Positions 45,628 through 55,188 are shown, numbered from the stretch's first letter. The stretch: 64,000 nt of DNA from an uncultured Alphaproteobacteria bacterium (GCA_903831255.1 CAIKWZ010000001.1:19977-83976), one strand, 5' to 3'. Notes: generated by a model from the letters alone, not told the origin. Numbers and translations: made by a program.

Positions 45628-47142
45628 TCAGGAAACAGGTCGCGGGGCCATGTCCCTTCGAATGCTGAACAGACAAAGCAGGAAACAGATCCCGGCGAGC
45701 GCGTAGATGGCGGAGATTGTCAGGAGCGCCCACTGGGTGGCTTCGGAATTGGCGACGCCGCAGAAGGCGTGCTGGGCCTCGGTCATCGGACGGGCAAGCC
45801 CTGCAAGCACATCCGCTTTCGCTACGCCCTCTCCCGCCTTCTTCAGGGCCTCCTGTGCGGCGTCGCACATGCCGTTGGTCATCGCCGAATAGCCGGCGTC
45901 AGCCGCCGCACGGGAGAAGAAGAAGTCGCTCAGGAACCCGGCGAAGGGCGGACCGAAGCCGTAGCCGAGAATGTTGATGACAAAGATCAGGATCGCTGTG
46001 GCGGTTGCCCGACCGGAGGGCGGAACCACCCCCTGAGCGATGGTGAACTGGGAGGCCAGATAGCCGTATTTCACGAAGTGCCCGAGACAGAGACCGGCCA
46101 GACAGATCCAGAGACTGGGTGAGGTAAACCCCCAGATGTAGAACGGCACGCACAGGATCAGTCCGATCGCCGGCAGCCAGGCGATGGCCGAGACTGACTT
46201 CGACCCGATCATCTGGGCCAGCCATCCCGTCAGCAGGGTTCCAACCGCGCCGGCCGCATAGGCCGGGGCGTTGATCCAGAGCGAAGCCTCTCCCGCCGTC
46301 AGATCGAAGGTGCGCTGAATGTAGAGAGACTGAAATCCGGCGATCGCATAGCCGCAGAAGGAAGCGATCGTCGCACCTGCGGTCATCATCCAGAAAGACG
46401 GCCGGCCGGAGAGCTCTTTCAGAACGGCGGAGAAACTGAGCGCAGGGCCGCGCCTCGCCTCAGGCGGTTCACTATATCCGCGCGGAGGCTCACGGATCGT
46501 CATCACGAAAATGACGGCGATCAGGACCCCCGGTATGCCGAGCGCAAAAAACGCCATCCGCCAGCCATAGGCGTCCGCGATCGGACCGCCGATCATGTTC
46601 GCGAGCATGGTCCCGAGCGTCACGCCCATGGCCCAGTAGCCGAGGGCGGTCGATCGGCTTTTCGCCGGAAAATAGTCGGCGATGATTGAACTTGAGGGAG
46701 GGTTGGCGCCGGCTTCACCGACCCCGACCCCGATGCGGCAGGCAAGAAGAAACATAAAGCCGGTGATCACAAAGCCCCCGACTGTGACCTCCTGAGACAG
46801 GCCGGTGGCGGCGGTGAACCCCGACCAGACCGCCAGGGCGATGGCGATGATCCAGACCCGGCTGCGCTTTTCGGAAAGACGGGCCAGAGGAATACCCAGG
46901 GTGGCGAAAACAAAGGCGAAACCCGCTCCGGTCAGCATGCCGTACCAGAAATCGGTGATCTGGAACTCAGCCTTCAGGGGGCGCCCCACGACGCTGAGGA
47001 GCGCGCGGTCCATGAAACTCAGCGTGTAGATGATCAGGAGCGCGTTGAGGACATAGGCCCGGTAGGCGGGCGTTCCGTAGCCAGTGATATGGCCCTGCCC
47101 TGTCGTTCCACGGTCCGGCTCGGACTGCGTCGCTTCCGTCAT
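45628..47142 (-). CDS. MFS transporter, spinster-like
   Basis: A 504-aa permease with 12 predicted helices. The first helix IYTLSFMDRALLSVV is the spinster-type signature, and motif A-like GIPLARLSEKRSR follows near residue 85. Helix 4 contains RIGVGVGEAGANPPSSSII, a well-conserved family segment. A large loop between helices 10 and 11 contains two Cys. GGGAGGA precedes the ATG. The regulator gene at 47293 is divergent, so that protein may control it. Substrate unknown. Confidence 0.9.
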   Translation of the reverse strand: MTEATQSEPDRGTTGQGHITGYGTPAYRAYVLNALLIIYTLSFMDRALLSVVGRPLKAEFQITDFWYGMLTGAGFAFVFATLGIPLARLSEKRSRVWIIAIALAVWSGFTAATGLSQEVTVGGFVITGFMFLLACRIGVGVGEAGANPPSSSIIADYFPAKSRSTALGYWAMGVTLGTMLANMIGGPIADAYGWRMAFFALGIPGVLIAVIFVMTIREPPRGYSEPPEARRGPALSFSAVLKELSGRPSFWMMTAGATIASFCGYAIAGFQSLYIQRTFDLTAGEASLWINAPAYAAGAVGTLLTGWLAQMIGSKSVSAIAWLPAIGLILCVPFYIWGFTSPSLWICLAGLCLGHFVKYGYLASQFTIAQGVVPPSGRATATAILIFVINILGYGFGPPFAGFLSDFFFSRAAADAGYSAMTNGMCDAAQEALKKAGEGVAKADVLAGLARPMTEAQHAFCGVANSEATQWALLTISAIYALAGICFLLCLFSIRRDMAPRPVS

Positions 47143-47186
47143 GGAATCCTCCCGAGGCCCCTTGTGTGGATTTTTCAGTCAGGGTC

Positions 47187-47276
47187 TCGGCTGACACTAT
47201 CAGGGGTTGATCAGGGACTGGCAAGCGCCTCTCATCCGGAGATGACCTCCCGGGTTATTGACACAGCGTCAGCCGA
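47187..47276. promoter_or_regulatory. Inverted TCGGCTGAC repeats in a divergent promoter
   Basis: TCGGCTGAC at 47187-47195 and its exact complement at 47268-47276 lie in the 150-base gap between the divergent MFS gene and the MmyB-type regulator, each arm close to one start codon. They are candidate half-sites for the adjacent regulator, controlling both genes. This is an inference from position. Confidence 0.4.
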
Positions 47277-47292
47277 CTGAGAGCCCACCGCC

Positions 47293-48108
47293 ATGACCTC
47301 AAAATCCAGGCTCGTCCCCAACGTGTCCAGCGCCTTCGGCGCGCTTCTGCGCCGTCGAAGGACGGAGCGGGGGCTCAGTCAGCTCGAGCTATCCCACGTC
47401 TGCCGGATCTCAACGCGTCATCTCTCCTTCCTCGAGGCCGGGCGGGCGCGCCCCAGCCGGGAGATGATCCTTCATCTCGCCGACGGACTGTTTCTGTCGT
47501 TCGCAGCCCAGAACGAGCTGCTTCATGCGGGAGGGTTCACGCCGGCCTACCCGGCCTCGCCTCTTGAATCCGCCGCCCTCGCCCCCTTCCTCGAGGCGCT
47601 TCGGGAGACGATGCGACGCCACAGCCCGAACCCGGCGCTGATCTGTGACCGAAGGTGGCGCCTCCTCGAGGCGAATGCATCGGCGCGATACCTGTTCGAG
47701 CAGCTTCAGTCGGGCCGCGAGGAGAACAATCTCATTCGTCTGCTCACCGACGGTCCCGAAGCGGCGGAGCGAGTGGCGAACCTTCCCGATGTGCTCGCCG
47801 AGCTCTCCGCACGTATCCGGCTGGAACTCCTTGGGGCCGGCGGCGACGAGGAACTCGAGGACCTGGCTCAGCGTCTTGAGATCGCCCTTGCGCAGCATCC
47901 GCGCCCGCCTATCTCGCTGCGGTCTCCGCTGACGCCCCTGATACTCAACGCCCCGTCGGGCAAGCTGAGCCTGATGTCGCTGATCGCCCATTTCGGAACC
48001 GGCGAGGACGTCACTGTCCGCGACCTGCGCCTGGAGCTGTTCTTTCCTACCGATGACGCCACGCGCGAAGCCTTCCTCGCCTTCGCAAAGGAGCCCTCCG
48101 ACAGGTGA
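47293..48108 (+). CDS. XRE-type regulator with MmyB-like ligand-binding domain
   Basis: A 271-aa transcription factor. The N-terminus holds a helix-turn-helix (ALLRRRRTERGLSQLELSHV followed by ISTRHLSFLEAGRARPSREM), and the C-terminal two thirds match the MmyB-like sensor domain (PALICDRRWRLLEANASARYLF, SPLTPLILNAPSG, LRLELFFPTDDATRE), a PAS-like fold thought to bind fatty acids or similar small molecules. It is divergent from the spinster-like MFS gene and may repress it. An autoregulatory site could lie in the shared promoter. Confidence 0.88.
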   Translation: MTSKSRLVPNVSSAFGALLRRRRTERGLSQLELSHVCRISTRHLSFLEAGRARPSREMILHLADGLFLSFAAQNELLHAGGFTPAYPASPLESAALAPFLEALRETMRRHSPNPALICDRRWRLLEANASARYLFEQLQSGREENNLIRLLTDGPEAAERVANLPDVLAELSARIRLELLGAGGDEELEDLAQRLEIALAQHPRPPISLRSPLTPLILNAPSGKLSLMSLIAHFGTGEDVTVRDLRLELFFPTDDATREAFLAFAKEPSDR

Positions 48109-48133
48109 ACCTCAAGACGAACGCAGGCGCGCC

Positions 48134-49324
48134 TCAGCGCCCCCCTGCGAACGCTGCGGCCTGCCGCGAGACGATACGCACAAGATCGCCCATCGAATGG
48201 TCCACATCGATCAGATGCAGACCCCAGCTCAGATCTGGCCCTGTGGCGCGCTGGATCTCTCCTGCGACCACATCGGTTCGCGGATCGGACGGGTCAGCGT
48301 TCACATGAACGGAGAGATAGCTGTAGCCGTCCTTGCTGACGCACTCCGTCGAAACCAGGCCGGGAGTGCGAACGAACGGGGTCGAGATCGGCTTAACGGG
48401 ATTGAGCCAGGCCGGCGTCGTCCCACCCGACCCGTTCAGGAATCCCTCGGTCAGGAAGTATGAGACAGACTCTCCGCGCCCCGAGGCGAGACCTGCCGGA
48501 TTGACGCAGGCGGCGACCTGACCGTTCTGCGCTGTGCGACCGAAGCGTGCGCCCGGCGGCGGAGGAAGCGTATCGCGATAGCTCGAATAGGAGATCACGC
48601 AGCCAGTCTGATCCTCACGCCGGCAAAGGGGGATCTGCTTATACGTCCCGCCCGTGTCGGCGCCTGGAGGCACCATCACCGACGAACCGAGAATGACCCC
48701 GGAGACGAACTGCTTCTGGGCCGGCTTGCCCTCAATCTCCTGAGCGATCAGTCGCGCGATGAGACCGGCGCCCTGCGAATGTCCGATCAGAACGACACCC
48801 CGACCCTTGTTCTCGTTCTGCATGTACCAGGAGAAAGCGTCGACTACGTCCTGATATCCGCCGAGACCCTGAGGGGGGCGCTCGCCAGCCGGTTGGGGGC
48901 CGCCCGAGGCGGCGCGCAGAGCCGTGAGTGTGAACTGACGATAGAGCGGAGCAAACGTGCGGCAGACCGATCCGAAACGGGCGAACTGAAGACGTACGTT
49001 GTCGAACTCCATCCGGTCCGGCGACCAGTCGCTCAGATACCCCGTGTCGAGAGAGACGGTCGGATAGACGAAAAAGCAGTCGATCGGCGCCTGAGGGTTC
49101 GGCGCGAAACGCTCGAGGGTCATGCGACCGCTTCCCTCGATCACCGTCGCATCGAGATTGACCCGGCACTTGTCGTCTTTCAGTCCGGGACGGCATAGCC
49201 AGAGCGCATCCGCTGAATAGTCGGCCCGGGCGACCATCGGATCCGGTGGGGCGGCGAGAGCCGGGGCGGATGCAAGGCTCAACGCTCCGAGCGCTGCAGC
49301 CAGCGCAGCGACATGTCTGATCAT
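48134..49324 (-). CDS. DUF3089 family exported hydrolase
   Basis: A 396-aa alpha/beta hydrolase-like protein with a signal peptide ending APALAA. The DUF3089 hallmark DCFFVYPTVSLD lies near residue 75, and the nucleophile elbow LIGHSQGAGL near 180 holds the catalytic Ser; a C-terminal His follows in VHVNADPSDPR or VDHSMG. Members are presumed lipases or esterases. The ATG at 49324 has GGAGAG at a good distance; the longer frame lacks one. It is downstream of the polyamine operon on the same strand but probably not part of its function. Confidence 0.83.
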   Translation of the reverse strand: MIRHVAALAAALGALSLASAPALAAPPDPMVARADYSADALWLCRPGLKDDKCRVNLDATVIEGSGRMTLERFAPNPQAPIDCFFVYPTVSLDTGYLSDWSPDRMEFDNVRLQFARFGSVCRTFAPLYRQFTLTALRAASGGPQPAGERPPQGLGGYQDVVDAFSWYMQNENKGRGVVLIGHSQGAGLIARLIAQEIEGKPAQKQFVSGVILGSSVMVPPGADTGGTYKQIPLCRREDQTGCVISYSSYRDTLPPPPGARFGRTAQNGQVAACVNPAGLASGRGESVSYFLTEGFLNGSGGTTPAWLNPVKPISTPFVRTPGLVSTECVSKDGYSYLSVHVNADPSDPRTDVVAGEIQRATGPDLSWGLHLIDVDHSMGDLVRIVSRQAAAFAGGR

Positions 49325-49436
49325 CTGGTCTCTCCTTCCCGTGGACGCCGGCGTCTGTCGACCGGTCGCCGCCTCAAAATTCCTGGGCGCTTCGCATACC
49401 GCCCCCAAACGGGCGTATATGGACCTGCGCCTTCCC

Positions 49437-50825
49437 TCAGCCGATCGCCTTCAATGCCGGCCACGCCTCGTCCAGAGACCTGCGGATTGTCGAGGTGAGC
49501 TGATCGATCTGGGCGTGAGAGATGATCAGGGGCGGACAGCACACGATGGTGTCGCGGATGCCTCGCACCATCAGCCCGTTGTTTATGCAGATGTCGCGAA
49601 CGATCGGCCCGGCCTTGCCCTCAGAGCCGCCGAAGCGCTCATTGGTCCCGGGCCTGCTGACGATCTCCACCGCGCCGAGAAGGCCGAGGGATCGCGTCTC
49701 GCCGACAAGGGGATGGTCTCGTAAGGTGGCGAGCGATCTGGCGAGATAGGGGCCCGTATCCTCCCGGGTGCGCTCAACGAGATGTTCTTCCTCGATGATC
49801 TGAATGTTGCGCAGGGCTACCGCCGCCGCGGTGGGGTGGCCCGAATAGGTGTAGCCATGAACGAAGTCGCCGCCCTTCTCGCGAAGGACATCAACAATGT
49901 GGGAGGCCACGCCGGTGGCTGAGATCGGAAGATAGGCGCTGGAAAGTCCCTTGGCCATCGAGATGAGATCCGGCTTTACGCCGTAGTGCTGATGACCGAA
50001 CCACTGTCCGAGACGCCCAAACCCGCAGATCACCTCGTCACAGGCGAGGAGAATGCCGTATTTGCGGCAGATCGCTTCGATCCGCGGCCAGTATCCTTCA
50101 GGGGGAATGATCACTCCGCCTGCGCCCTGAACCGGCTCGCCGATGAAGGCCGCGACGTTCTCAGGGCCCACTGCGAGGATGCGTTCCTCAAGCGCGTTCG
50201 CCGCCCGTTCGGCGAACTGTGCGGGATCTTCCCCAAATCCCTCATTGAACGCATAGGGCTGCATGATGTGCTCTATGCCCGGAACCGGCAGATCGCCCTG
50301 GGCGTGCATGGGCTTCATGCCGCCCAGACTGGCGCCGGCGACGGTCGAACCGTGATAGGCGTTCCAGCGGCTGATGAAGATCCGGCGGCTGGGCTCCCCT
50401 TTCAGCTTCCAGTAGTGCCTGACAAGACGGAAGATGGTGTCTACGGCTTCCGAACCCGACGAGTTGAAGAAGACGTGGGTGAGATCCCCGCCCATCTTGC
50501 CGGCAATGCGCGCCGCCAGTTCGACCGGCGGGGGAGAGGCGGTCTTGAAGAAGGTATTGTAATAGGGAAGCTCAAGCATCTGATTGTAGGCGACCTCGGC
50601 GAGCTCTCTTCGGCCATAGCCGACATTGACGCACCAGAGGCCGGCCATGCCGTCGAGATAGGCTTTCCCGTCTCCGTCATAAATCACGCAGCCGTCGGCC
50701 CGCGTAATGATCCTGCTACCCCCAAGGGCGGCGATCACCTTGTGATCGGCCTGCGCCGGAAGGTGATGGGCGACATCGAGCCGTCTCAGCTCAGGAATGT
50801 CGTAATTGCGAATCGGAGCGGTCAT
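49437..50825 (-). CDS. spuC: Class III aminotransferase, putrescine aminotransferase-like
   Basis: A 462-aa PLP enzyme of the omega-aminotransferase group. Conserved pieces are the substrate-entry LAGLWCVNVGYGRREL-like segment near residue 62, NSSGSEAVDTIFRL near 122, ISRWNAYHGSTVAGAS near 150, ACDEVICGFGRLG near 260 and the Schiff-base Lys in SMAKGLSSAYLP near 290. SpuC-type enzymes transfer the amino group of putrescine to pyruvate. Its place at the end of a polyamine transport operon supports that substrate, although related enzymes use beta-alanine. GGGAGG precedes the ATG. Confidence 0.87.
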   Translation of the reverse strand: MTAPIRNYDIPELRRLDVAHHLPAQADHKVIAALGGSRIITRADGCVIYDGDGKAYLDGMAGLWCVNVGYGRRELAEVAYNQMLELPYYNTFFKTASPPPVELAARIAGKMGGDLTHVFFNSSGSEAVDTIFRLVRHYWKLKGEPSRRIFISRWNAYHGSTVAGASLGGMKPMHAQGDLPVPGIEHIMQPYAFNEGFGEDPAQFAERAANALEERILAVGPENVAAFIGEPVQGAGGVIIPPEGYWPRIEAICRKYGILLACDEVICGFGRLGQWFGHQHYGVKPDLISMAKGLSSAYLPISATGVASHIVDVLREKGGDFVHGYTYSGHPTAAAVALRNIQIIEEEHLVERTREDTGPYLARSLATLRDHPLVGETRSLGLLGAVEIVSRPGTNERFGGSEGKAGPIVRDICINNGLMVRGIRDTIVCCPPLIISHAQIDQLTSTIRRSLDEAWPALKAIG

Positions 50826-50929
50826 GTGCGCCTCCCGTCAGTCATCGGCGATCCGCGTCCCGGCCCCAGGACCGCGGAGATTTCTGTCTTACTGTCACGT
50901 CGCGCAGACGAGCGCCAGATACTCCCGCC

Positions 50930-52090
50930 TCATGACAGCAGAATGGCGGGCGAGCAGGCATGCCAGCCGATCCAGACCCTCTCGCCAATAGCGAAGGCTT
51001 CCTGATCCCACCGGGTAAGGTTCGATCTTCGAACCCGCACCAGGCGACCGTCTGAGATCTCGACCTCATAGTCGGACACGGCGCCCAGATAAATCTCCCT
51101 GCGAATGACGCCCTGAACGGCGTTATAACCCTCAGGACTGTCGTCCAGACCCGGCGGCCCCGGACTGTCCGACGTCTTGTGGAGCTCGATTTTCTCCGGC
51201 CTCAGAGCCGCCCAGACGGTCGACCCCCGTCCTCCGGTGACGCCATGATCGATGTAGATCTGCGCGTCGAGCCCCTCGGCGTCGATGATGGCGTGGTCCG
51301 GCTCATCGACGCTCAGAACGCCCTTGAACAGGTTTACAGAGCCGATGAAGTCCGCGACGAAGCGCGAGCCGGGAAACTCGTAAAGGTCGTTCGGCGTCGC
51401 CACCTGCTGGAGCAGCCCACGGTTCATCACCGCGCAGCGTCCGGCAAGCGCCAGCGCCTCGTCCTGATCATGGGTGACCATGATGAAGGTGATGCCGACC
51501 CGATCCTGCAAAATGGAGAGCTCGGTGCGCATCTGCTCGCGCAGACGCGCATCGAGCGCCGATAGAGGCTCGTCGAGCAGGAGAACCCTTGGTCGCTTAA
51601 CGAGCGCGCGCGCCAGAGCCACGCGCTGGCGCTGCCCTCCGGAGAGCTCATCCGGCCGGCGCTTTCCAAGACCATCGAGCTTGACCAGATCCAGCGCTTC
51701 CGCCACCCGGGCCTCGCGCTCCTCGGCGGAGGCGCCGCCGAATCTGAGGCCGTAGCCGATGTTGTCTTCGACCGTCATGTGAGGAAAGACCGCGTAGGAC
51801 TGAAACACCATGTTGACCGGTCGCTTGTTCGGCGGAACCCGGCTCATATCCTGGCCGTCGATGAGAATGCGCCCCTCGGAGGGCGTCTCGAAGCCGGCGA
51901 GCATGCGCAGCAGCGTCGTCTTCCCGCACCCTGACGGCCCCAGAAGGGCGAAGAACTCTCCCTCGGCGACGGTGAGACTGACATTATCGACCGCGACCAC
52001 TTTGCCAAAGCGCTTGGTGACGTTCTCAACGACGATGATCGGTCGCTGGGATGCGGCCTCGACCGTGGAACCGGAAGCAGCGGCGGTCAT
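50930..52090 (-). CDS. potG: Polyamine ABC transporter ATP-binding protein
   Basis: A 386-aa ABC ATPase. Walker A GPSGCGKTT lies near residue 50, the signature LSGGQRQRVALARAL near 147 and Walker B VLLLDEPLSALD near 166, followed by the switch His in MVTHDQDEAL. The C-terminal 120 residues form a TOBE regulatory domain. The first 20 residues are a short extension usual in PotG. The start overlaps the PotI stop as ATGA. With PotF, PotH and PotI it makes one polyamine importer in the inner membrane. PotA is the close alternative name. Confidence 0.92.
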   Translation of the reverse strand: MTAAASGSTVEAASQRPIIVVENVTKRFGKVVAVDNVSLTVAEGEFFALLGPSGCGKTTLLRMLAGFETPSEGRILIDGQDMSRVPPNKRPVNMVFQSYAVFPHMTVEDNIGYGLRFGGASAEEREARVAEALDLVKLDGLGKRRPDELSGGQRQRVALARALVKRPRVLLLDEPLSALDARLREQMRTELSILQDRVGITFIMVTHDQDEALALAGRCAVMNRGLLQQVATPNDLYEFPGSRFVADFIGSVNLFKGVLSVDEPDHAIIDAEGLDAQIYIDHGVTGGRGSTVWAALRPEKIELHKTSDSPGPPGLDDSPEGYNAVQGVIRREIYLGAVSDYEVEISDGRLVRVRRSNLTRWDQEAFAIGERVWIGWHACSPAILLS

Positions 52091-52986
52091 GATCTGTCGT
52101 CCTGAGCAGAAGCCTTGGGAAGGCCCGTTACCGGCGTCGTTCGTGCGATCGGATCTCCAAACGCCCGCAGAGCCAGAGCGGTCAACAGGACGGTGAGCGC
52201 CATCAGGAGCGTCGAGACCGCATTGACCTCAGGGGTCACGGAGAAACGAACCATCGAGTAGACCTTCACCGGGAAGGTGACCGTGTCCGGGCCGGACGTA
52301 AAGAAGGTGATCACGAAATCGTCCAGACTGAGGGTAAAGGCGAGCAGCGCACCCGCCGCCAGCGCAGGCGACATGTGCGGCAGCACGATATCGCGGATGG
52401 TGCGCCACTCTCCGGCGCCGAGATCGCGCGCCGCTTCCTCCATCTCACGGTTGAAGCTCGCCATGCGGGCCCTCACGACGACTGCGACGAAGGGAAAGGA
52501 AAAGGAGACATGGGCGATGATGATCGCCCCGAGATTGAGCGGCCAGACGAGCCCGCGCGGCCACGGCAACACGGTCGCGAAAAAGACAAGCATCCCGACC
52601 CCGAGGCAGATCTCCGGAACCACGATCGGGAGCCCCAGGGCGCCGTCGACCAGCGGTTTTCCCGGAAAACGGAACCGCCAGAGAGCAAACCCCGCCAGCG
52701 CTCCAAGAATGACGCTGAGAGCGGTCGAGGCGGCGGCAATCGTCAGGGAGTTTCCAAGCGCCTCCAGAAGGGCGTCATTATTGAGAGCCTTAGCGTAATG
52801 GCGCAGGCTGAAGCCTTCCCAGACCACTGTGCGACGACTGTCGTTGAAGCTGAAGACGACCAGGGTGATGAGGGGCAGATAGAGAAAGAGCGCGACCAGA
52901 AAGATCCAGGCCTTCATCGGCCAGGCGCGAAGATACTCCAGAGGCCCGGGCCTCTCTTTGGGAAGGCGATGAACCGGGGCGCTCAT
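52087..52986 (-). CDS. potI: Polyamine ABC transporter permease
   Basis: A 299-aa inner-membrane permease with six predicted helices. The EAA loop that contacts the ATPase reads EMEEAARDLGAGEWRTIRDIVLPHMSPALAAG near residue 175. The first periplasmic region NDSRRTVVWEGFSLRHYAKAL matches PotI/PotC. Both ends overlap neighbouring genes by four bases, so expression is tightly coupled. GGAGA precedes the ATG. Confidence 0.92.
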   Translation of the reverse strand: MSAPVHRLPKERPGPLEYLRAWPMKAWIFLVALFLYLPLITLVVFSFNDSRRTVVWEGFSLRHYAKALNNDALLEALGNSLTIAAASTALSVILGALAGFALWRFRFPGKPLVDGALGLPIVVPEICLGVGMLVFFATVLPWPRGLVWPLNLGAIIIAHVSFSFPFVAVVVRARMASFNREMEEAARDLGAGEWRTIRDIVLPHMSPALAAGALLAFTLSLDDFVITFFTSGPDTVTFPVKVYSMVRFSVTPEVNAVSTLLMALTVLLTALALRAFGDPIARTTPVTGLPKASAQDDRS

Positions 52987-53900
52987 GGGGTCTCCTTCGA
53001 ACGCCGGCCGGAGGCAAGAGCCTGAAGGGCTATGGCGATGAAGGTGGCGTACATGAGGATGAAGGACAGAGCGGCGCCGAACGGCCAGTTATTCGCCCGC
53101 TTGAACTGTCGCTCGATGATATTGGCGATCATCTGACTGTCCGGCCCGCCCAGCAGATCAGGGGTCAGATAGGAACCCAGCGCGGGAATGAAGGTCAGAA
53201 GTGAGCCTGAGAGTATGCCGGGCGCCGCCAAAGGCACGATGATGAACAGCCAGGTCCGGGCATGCCCGGCGCCCAGATCAAGGCTCGCCTCCAGAAGGCT
53301 CCGATCAAGACGATCGAGCGCCGCATAAAGAGGCAGCACCATAAAGGGGAGATGGATGTAGACCAGACCGATCACGACCGCGGTGTTGTTATAGAGCAGG
53401 GACAGGGGCTTGAACTCGTCCAGAGGCCCGAACCCGAGACTTTGCGAGAGAGCCGAGCCCGCAGACCATAAAAACTCCAATCCACCGTTGACGACGCCCT
53501 CCTCCCTGAGAACCGCAATCAGGGCATAGGTCCGGATGAGCAGATTGGTCCAGAACGGCAGCATCACCAGCAGCAGAAGCCACACTTTGAGCCTGCGAGG
53601 GGCAAAAGTGACCGCCACAGCGAAGGGAAACCCCAGCACCAGACAGAGCAGCGTCGTCAGCCCGGCGATCAAAGCGGACTTGGCGAAGATCTCCAGGTAG
53701 AGAGGCTCGAGGGCGCGGACGTAATTCTGGAAGGTGCCGGTCAGCGAAATCCGAACCAGCCCGTCATTCTCCCCGAAACTGTAGGCCCAGACGATGGCCA
53801 GCGGGGCAAAGAAAAACACGACGAGCCAGAACAGCGGAGCGCCCAGCGTCACCGCCAGGACACCCCCTCCCCGACCGCTGCGCGGAGCCAACCTCGTCAA
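52983..53900 (-). CDS. potH: Polyamine ABC transporter permease
   Basis: A 305-aa permease with six predicted helices and the EAA-loop segment LLEASLDLGAGHARTWLFIIVPL near residue 207. LPFWTNLLIRTYALIAVL near 113 is a PotH/PotB hallmark. The frame starts at a TTG at 53900, five bases after the PotF stop; an in-frame GTG about 15 codons later is possible but would shorten the N-terminal helix lead. The stop overlaps PotI. Confidence 0.9.
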   Translation of the reverse strand: MTRLAPRSGRGGGVLAVTLGAPLFWLVVFFFAPLAIVWAYSFGENDGLVRISLTGTFQNYVRALEPLYLEIFAKSALIAGLTTLLCLVLGFPFAVAVTFAPRRLKVWLLLLVMLPFWTNLLIRTYALIAVLREEGVVNGGLEFLWSAGSALSQSLGFGPLDEFKPLSLLYNNTAVVIGLVYIHLPFMVLPLYAALDRLDRSLLEASLDLGAGHARTWLFIIVPLAAPGILSGSLLTFIPALGSYLTPDLLGGPDSQMIANIIERQFKRANNWPFGAALSFILMYATFIAIALQALASGRRSKETP

Positions 53901-53905
53901 TCCGT

Positions 53906-55024
53906 TCAGGACGCGCGAACGCGCGTGATCAGATCTTCGAAGGTCTGGGAGACCTCAGCGCCCTCGAACGCCCCATACTCGCAGGTCGCGAGCGTCTCAG
54001 GAGGCGGGAAAACCACCGGAGAGGAACGATACTCCTCCGGCATCAGGGCCTTCGCCGCCGCGTTGGGGGTCGGATAGAGAATGGTGTTCGAGATGGCCGC
54101 CCCGGCTTTGGCGTCGAGAATATAGTTGATGAACTTGTGGGCGTTCTCAGGATGAGGCGCCCCAACAGGTATGCAGAGGCAATCAGCGTTCAGCAGGCTT
54201 CCCTCTTTCGGGATCACAAAATCGATGTCCGGATCATCCTTCATCGCCTGAGCGATATCTCCGTTGTACTCAAGAACGAGGTCCACCTCTCCGTTCAGGA
54301 GCATGTCCTGACCATTGTCGTCATGGAAAGCTTTCACATGGGCTTTCTGCGCGATCAGCATCTGCTCAATTCGCGGCAGCAGGTCGGCAGGAATGTTTCG
54401 GACCGAGTTGCCGAGGTAACGGGCGCAGAGGCGGACCAGATCCGCGGACTCGCCGAGCAATGCGATCCGACCGGAATACTCCGCCGAGTCGAACAGGTGC
54501 TTCCAGCTGTCGGGAACCCCCTTCACCTTCGACTTCCGGTAGCCGATGCCGAGAGCCAGCCAGGTATAGGGCATCGAATACAGACGGCCCGGATCAAAAT
54601 CGGCGTCCTGGAAAACAGGGTCGATGTTTGAGAAATTCGGAATCTTCGTGCGGTCGATAGCCTGGAGCATCCCGGCCTCGATCATACGCGCCACGAACTC
54701 GTTGGAGGGGACGATCACGTCATAGCCGGGATTTCCGGCTCGAAGCTTGGCGAAGAGCTCGTCATTGTTGGCGAAGAGGCTCATATTGACCTCGACCCCA
54801 GAGGCCGCCTTGAAATCGTCCAGCGTCGTCTCGCCGATATAGGTATCCCAGTTGTAGAAATTGAGTTTCGCTTCTTCTCCTCCGGCTGCAGCGGCGCCAT
54901 CGGCCGGATCCGCGGATGGCGAACACCCCGCCAGAGATCCCGAGAATGTCAGACCCACGGCCGCCACCCCAAGGCCAGCCAGAAGCGAACGACGCGTGCC
55001 TTTAGGCCCGAAACCAGAGCTCAT
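53906..55024 (-). CDS. potF: Polyamine-binding protein, likely Tat-exported lipoprotein
   Basis: A 372-aa periplasmic binding protein of the PotD/PotF family (LNFYNWDTYIGETTLDDFKA, DVIVPSNEFVARMIEAGMLQ, YMPYTW-like LYSMPYTWLALGIGYRKS). The N-terminus combines a twin-arginine start TRRSLLAGLGVAAVG with a lipobox SLAGC, so it is probably folded before export and then lipid-anchored. The ATG at 55024 is favoured by GAGGG upstream; a GTG at 55033 is an alternative. It should bind putrescine or spermidine and deliver it to PotHI. Confidence 0.9.
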   Translation of the reverse strand: MSSGFGPKGTRRSLLAGLGVAAVGLTFSGSLAGCSPSADPADGAAAAGGEEAKLNFYNWDTYIGETTLDDFKAASGVEVNMSLFANNDELFAKLRAGNPGYDVIVPSNEFVARMIEAGMLQAIDRTKIPNFSNIDPVFQDADFDPGRLYSMPYTWLALGIGYRKSKVKGVPDSWKHLFDSAEYSGRIALLGESADLVRLCARYLGNSVRNIPADLLPRIEQMLIAQKAHVKAFHDDNGQDMLLNGEVDLVLEYNGDIAQAMKDDPDIDFVIPKEGSLLNADCLCIPVGAPHPENAHKFINYILDAKAGAAISNTILYPTPNAAAKALMPEEYRSSPVVFPPPETLATCEYGAFEGAEVSQTFEDLITRVRAS

Positions 55025-55080
55025 GACGGTCACCCTCTAAAAAAGGCCTTTCCTTCCGGACGGCCCGGGATTGGACGGAT

Positions 55081-55134
55081 GAACGGCGTAACGCCGTTCG
55101 ACCATCCCAGCGAAGCAGGATTTTGGCTCGCTGG
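55081..55134 (-). promoter_or_regulatory. Two hairpins in the leader between the synthetase and potF
   Basis: GAACGGCG-TAA-CGCCGTTC (55081-55099) is a perfect 8-bp stem with a 3-base loop, and CCAGCGA / TCGCTGG (55107-55113 and 55128-55134) forms a second stem. They lie in the 160-base gap upstream of potF and could attenuate, process or stabilise the message so that transport genes are expressed at a level different from the synthetase. Confidence 0.45.
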
Positions 55135-55188
55135 AAACCGCCAAAACGTTCGGAGACGAAAAAACCCGCCCCCGAAACCGCACAACGA

